From assembly GCF_025698545.1 (NCBI RefSeq), contig NC_068570.1, forward strand, positions 992,001-1,056,000: a stretch of DNA of 64,000 nt, given 5' to 3'. This document shows positions 59,158-64,000 of this stretch, one piece after another. Within the stretch, counting starts at the first letter, position 1. Every line of letters starts with the position of its first letter. A model generated the notes under the pieces. The model searched no databases. It was not told where the DNA came from and was given only the letters and a program-made list of their open reading frames with translations. The stretch comes from Gossypium raimondii (taxonomy: Eukaryota; Streptophyta; Magnoliopsida; Malvales; Malvaceae). Made by a program: the position numbers and the translations under genes.

Positions 59158-62100
59158 TTAATGGGTTACATTATTCAACAGGTAGCTTGAAGAAGGTGAG
59201 CTTTGTTCACTCAACCATGGATCTTGCACTGATACTGGTGAATGATCCTTCATTTTCTCCATTAAATTCATAAACCCAACATTACTCATTTGAAGCATGA
59301 ACAAGCCATTTCTATTTTGAACTCCACCATTCTTATTAATTCCCTTGCTTAATGGTTGCTCACTTAGATTTGATGAAGAAGAACAAGGTGACGCCTCTAA
59401 TGAAGCACCTTCATAATTGATTTCTTCTCCAAGTACCCATCTACTTAGCTTAATTTGTTCCAATTCCATTGCTACATCCATCATTGTAGGTCTCATGTCT
59501 CTATGAAATGCTAAACATCTAAAGGCTAGCTCCGCAACCTTGTGGATTGATGATAATGTCCATGGATCATTACTGTTGGGGTTTAAAAATGGGTCTATGA
59601 TCTCATCTAAACGTCCCTTGCTGATTCTATCAGTAGCAATGGATGCTAAGTTAGCTTCATTTGGTGGTCTTGAGAAGTCTATCACTTTCAATGCTGTTAT
59701 GATCTCGATTAGAACAACCCCGAAGCTATAAACATCGCTTTTATCGGAAAGATGGAAGTTTTGATGGTATTGAGGGTCAAGGTATCCCGGTGTTCCTTGT
59801 GGAGCTGTTGAAATGTGGGATGTCTCGGTTTTTCCGAGCCTAGAAAGACCGAAATCAGCTACTTTGGACTTGAAATTGTAGTCTAAAAGTATGTTGCTAG
59901 ATTTGATGTCTCTATGGTATATAGGAGGGTCTATAGCAGAGTGTAAATAAGCAATGGCTTGTGCAGTTTCTGTAGCGATGGTAAGTCGAACCGGCCAAGG
60001 AAGTCCATCACCTCGTTCTCGTTGTAAATGTTGGCATAATGTTCCATTAGGCATGAACTCGTAAACGAGTATTTGTTCACCGTTTTCCATGGAACAACCT
60101 AATAAACGAACTAGATTCGGGTGACTTACGGATGATATTAGCTTGATCTCGTTCACGACTTGCTCGATACAATCGGTGTCTCTATGCTTGATCCTTTTAA
60201 TAGCAACCCATGAATTGGTATGTAGTTTGCCTGCATAGACTGTCCCAAATGCTCCAGTTCCAAGCCTTTGTTTCTCTGAGAAACCATTTGTAGCTTTCTC
60301 TATTTCTTTGTATGTGTAAATCGGAATATTGATGCCCGATGCATCGGAAAACAGTCTTTTCATGCTGTGTTTGGTTCTCGAACTCGATTTCTTGCGCGCG
60401 AAGCAACATGTGAGAACTACACAAATCATTAAAGAAGCTCCAACTGCAATGCCTATGAAAAATGAGCACCAACAATTAGTGATGTGATGATCACTAGCAT
60501 TAATAGGTTCAACATCAAATTAACATTACCTCCGATTAACATAATGACTCGAGCCGTTCCTCCGCATTCACCGGAAACGTACCTCGCCGGGTTACAATTG
60601 GAAGAGGCTGTTTAGTTTTACATATCAACAAACACAAAATCAAATTGTTAAAGACTATGGGGTTATAATGCTTAATCATTATCTAGCATCACCTAATATG
60701 TAAAAAGTACCATGGACTCTTATGTTAGGAGTCAGATTGCATTTTGCCCTTTTACTAAAAAAATTGGCATATTAGTCCTTGTACATTAGATTAAAGAGTA
60801 AAATTATCTTTTTGTTAAAAATTCCATTCATTTCTACTGTTAAAAACTGGTCTTTGTATGTCAGAATGAGGAACACGTGGCACACCACATTTAACTACCT
60901 AATTTTTCTGTCAACCACATTAGTTTTTAATAGTAGAAATGGATGTAATTTTTAACAAAAAGGATTAGTTTGCTCTTCTTTTTAGTAAAAGGGGCAAAAT
61001 ACAATCTAACTCCTAGTACAGAGTCTCCATGATACTTTTATCCACCTAATACCATATATGGATTTTATGTACTTATTTGATTGTTGTTTATAGATTAAGG
61101 TCTAATGGAGTCAAATTTGATGCAATTAGTAAAAAAAATTACAATGGGGTCCTCAATGATCATCCACTTGCTAAATGATGAAAGAAAATTTGGTTCCTTC
61201 CGAGCTAAATGGTAAGGGTTTGACACATTGAAAAGCATTTTTGCCTTTACAAAAATGATGAGTGTCCCCATAATTGAGCAAAGTTTAAGCCACCTTTTTG
61301 GCCTGAAAATCAGGGTATTATGTATCATTTTTAGAGCGTAGTGTGTGGCATATGCTATTATTTTTGCTGCCACGCAAAGCAATTTACATTCTCCACTATC
61401 ATTAATTGTTTTCTTTCTAAGTCAATAATGCTTTGCAAGCTTTAATTTGTTAAAGTGAAGGTTGCTTTTATTGGATAATTACAAAGCTCAAGACCAAGTA
61501 AAAAAAATTTCTAGGAGACTCGAGATTAATTTATACATACAATTTCACTATGGTATCCACATATAATTTTATAGTTTTAGAAGAAATTATCATTTTGAGA
61601 GCTAAACTCAAGTTTTACTATGTATTAACTTAAAATTTTATAAAATTGGAAAGAACTAAAATTAAAATTTCCATTTAAGGGCCCTACTAGAGGCAAATTT
61701 CCTTATGGTTTATCATTATAGCCTAAACAAACTTCGATTAAAATTGAATTAATTAATTAAATTTGTACAATTTAATTAACTTGATTCAGTTAATTTAATT
61801 TTAATAAATTAAAATATGTTAAATTGACTAACTAACTGAATTTATATATTAAATCCATATATTTTAAAATACATTTCCTAAACTTAAATCCATTATAATA
61901 TTTCTCAAATTCAAATAAATATACTCATTATTCAAACCTTAAATTATAAAATTTCCTAATATCAGCCGATTGAGTATTAGCTCGATTGGTATAAATATTG
62001 TTGTCAATGCAGGAGAACGTGATTTTAAGTGTGCTGAAGTGCATTATCCTCCTATTTATAGGTTCGGAGAGCTATGAATACTTCTAGGCATTGTCTCAAA

Positions 62101-63130
62101 AAAGAACAAATATAGTAAAAACCTATAGTGAGCACTTTAACTCTAAGAATAATAAAATTATAATTTAACTCTGTTCGAAATTTATAATTTAGTTTTCACT
62201 CAAAAAAAAAAAACTTTCTTTTAAGTCCTAAATCGATTTTTTAAAGTCAAAACTATAATTTATAATTTTTGCCTTTGAAAAATAGAATGACAATTTTAAC
62301 TATATTAATCATTTGCAGCATCAATACGAAGAAAAAACATAACATGAACAACAAAAGCAAAATTTCCAAAGAGATTCGGTGAAACAGAAGAACTAACCTT
62401 TCCGGCAACCATCGCCGGCACGATATCCATCACCAACAAACCCATTTCGACACCTACAATACGATCCCGGCCGTCGATTAACCGGCGAAACAATTTCATC
62501 ACAAACAGCATTCTCAGAACATAACTCCGAGCACTGTCCTTCAATCCACCACCTTAGCTCCACCACTTGTACTTCCAACACACCCGATTCATTAAAAGAT
62601 TCCGTCGATATCGACGACAAAAACGACCCACAATTCGTCCCAATCACCTTATCATAATCAAGAAAACCATTACTTTTCTTTTCCGAATAGCAACTAATGT
62701 TACTATTATTAGGAGAACAAGTAAGGGACTCAAAATGAGTGTAAACCATGGTAGATGGTATCATGCATGGTGATGGTAAGGAGCAATTTTGTAATAAGAT
62801 TGCGTTACGAGATGTTGGGGCGTAGTTTTGGCTATAAAGACGATGGAGAGCTTGAAGTGGACGATCACAAGTGGCTTCAATGCTGATTTTTATATGGTTT
62901 TGGTTTATGTTTAGGATTGGGAAACCGGCAATATGGTGGTGGTGATGGTGGTGGGCGGTGGTGGTGCAATTTAGTGGGATTTGGCAGGTAGGGGAGAAGC
63001 CAAATGGGTAAGGAACATGGTTGCCACCACATGATCGGTTGCAATTTGAGGATTGAATTATAAAGGGGAATGAAAGTATAAGGATTGATATGAAAATAAA
63101 ATTGGGTTCTTTGGGTTGTTTGTGAATCAT
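59158..63130 (-). CDS. Wall-associated receptor kinase-like protein, WAKL14/21 type, three exons
   Basis: The gene reads as complement(join(59158..60452,60530..60607,62398..63130)), 701 aa, both introns GT/AG and in frame. The start is the first ATG (63130); the upstream frame has no ATG. Signal peptide about 1-28 (FIFISILILSFPF), then a Cys-rich GUB_WAK-like region (CNRSCGGNHVPYPFGF) with a seven-His run (about residue 60), an EGF-like segment (CSENAVCDE...GSYCRCRNGFVGDGY), one membrane span (RVIMLIGGIAVGASLMICVV, about 263-282) and a kinase domain: GTGAFGTVYAG, VAIKRIK, HRDIKSSNILLD (RD type), DFGLSR, GTPGYLDPQY, SDVYSFGVVLIEI. The C-terminus VSVQDPWLSEQSSPSSS is characteristic of WAKL14/21. 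It is a plasma-membrane kinase probably sensing wall-derived ligands; the ligand is unknown. Intron 1 (1.8 kb) carries a MITE and a SINE. Confidence 0.92.
60700..61043. mobile_element. Foldback MITE, family A, in intron 1 of the WAK-like gene
   Basis: GTAAAAAGTACCATGGACTC at the left faces CTCCATGATACTTTTATCC at the right. The flanks share ACCTAATA, a likely 8-9 bp target duplication. Best copy for defining the family. Confidence 0.75.
61965..62105 (+). repeat. tRNA-derived SINE in intron 1 of the WAK-like gene
   Basis: TAGCTCGATTGG is a near-canonical A box. It is followed by 'gtgattttaagtgtgctgaag' (decayed B box), 'cctcctatttataggttcgg' and 'acttctaggcattgtc'. Confidence 0.65.
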
Positions 63131-63772
63131 GGTTGGGATTGTTTTGTTGATGAGATCATTGAAGGGTTTCTTGTTTCTCAAGTGTATTGCACTTATTAAA
63201 GAAAAAAAAAGGAACTTTATTGAATAATAGTAGCAATATGAAGCTTGTGAGATTGAAATTTGGTGTGATCAACAGTTAAATTGATTGCAAAAGGAACACT
63301 AGTTACCATCTTGGGTTTCAATATATATATAAGCAATGGAGATAGCTAGAAATTTTATATTATGGGGTTTGATATCTAATTACAAATTTTTGAAAGGATT
63401 AAAATATAATTTTATTAATTAATAATAAGGGTCCAAGCCCTATCCAATGGAAGGAAATTACTTTTTTTTTAAGTAATTATATGAAAAAAAAAATCTGGAA
63501 AAGAAATATATGACTCATTATTGAGTAGAGTGAGAAAAGAAATGCTAAATTCCCTTTTCCTTTTCTTTGTTTTCACACTACTCTTTGTCTTATTGCTCTA
63601 AACCAAACATTGAAAAAGACTTCTTTTTCCCTTCTTTATTATGAGTGTCCAAAGCATCATTTGAAAGTTAACTTGACATGAAACTATGGATGAGACTAGA
63701 GATGCTTGCTAAGGAATTTCTTTCCTTGGAAATTACTACCTAATTTGATGAGATATTGGTAATTAAGATTAT
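63131..63772. other. Upstream region of the WAK-like gene
   Basis: It contains the probable 5' leader and promoter (TA-rich run near 63320-63332). No gene was seen. Confidence 0.5.
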
Positions 63773-64000
63773 GGTAAAAATACTATGGAAACTCCTGTAG
63801 TAGGAGTTAGATTGTATTTTGTTCTCTTTATTAAAAAATGGGTAAATTAGTTCATGTATGTTATGTTAGGCAGCAAATTGGTCCTTTCGTTAAAAATTCC
63901 ATCCATTTCTACAGTTAAAATTTGATCCATGTAAGTCAACATGATGTACACATGGTATAAACACCGATTTTTAACAATACAAATAGATGATCTTTTTAAC
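63773..64000. mobile_element. Foldback MITE, family A, cut by the window end
   Basis: GGTAAAAATACTATGGAAAC followed by 'aggagttagattgtattttg' matches the left arm of the family. The right arm lies beyond the window. Confidence 0.65.

Noticed and set aside
61095-61382. A 95-codon minus-strand frame in intron 1 of the WAK-like gene
   Set aside because: It has no domain and no splice signals in frame with the flanking exons; the three-exon model already gives the full family length.
63131-63181. An upstream extension of the WAK-like protein
   Set aside because: It begins at TTG. The ATG at 63130 is directly followed by a proper signal peptide.

Overview
This is nuclear DNA from a dicot plant. 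The AT-rich intergenic DNA, the intron-rich genes and the repeat families all point to cotton (Gossypium) or a close Malvaceae relative. That assignment comes from recognising the genes and repeats, not from a database search. I resolved seven apparently intact protein-coding genes, one decayed resistance-gene cluster, a solo LTR and many small mobile elements.

Layout. (1) 953-4454, minus: a seven-exon type I inositol polyphosphate 5-phosphatase (5PTASE11-like) rebuilt from short exons. (2) 6830-8197, plus: nuclear gene for plastid ribosomal protein S9, two exons. (3) 7.75-25.5 kb: an NLR (CC-NBS-LRR) cluster on the minus strand. It is best read as two tandem copies of a unit of about 8.6 kb. 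Each unit holds the 3' part of rps9, a 5'-truncated NLR, a full-length NLR, and the spacer and promoter. A third NLR stub (CC domain only) follows. All five NLR copies are broken. (4) 26889-29841, plus: a six-exon TOD1/MUCI70-type (DUF616) gene. (5) 30663-33108, minus: a four-exon UPF0114 membrane protein. (6) 36478-38371, minus: a five-exon plastid-targeted membrane protein resembling At1g48460. (7) 43206-44693 and 49864-51354, plus: two intronless tandem allene oxide synthases (CYP74A), the entry step to jasmonate. (8) 52573-55904: a solo LTR of 3.3 kb with a 5-bp target duplication. (9) 59158-63130, minus: a three-exon wall-associated receptor-like kinase of the WAKL14/21 type.

The genes form no operon or pathway. 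Several relate to stress or defence: the NLRs, the two AOS genes and the WAK-like kinase. Between and inside the genes lie at least five families of foldback elements with long inverted ends, two tRNA-like SINE families, one RNase H relic and several local tandem repeats. The most informative signals are the duplication that carried rps9 into the NLR array, exon-like repeats of the UPF0114 gene inside a neighbouring gene's intron, the covarying hairpin repeats in the solo LTR, and the divergent leaders of the two AOS copies.

Exon joints were set by hand from GT/AG sites, reading frame and remembered family sequences. Identities and element boundaries are estimates made by eye.
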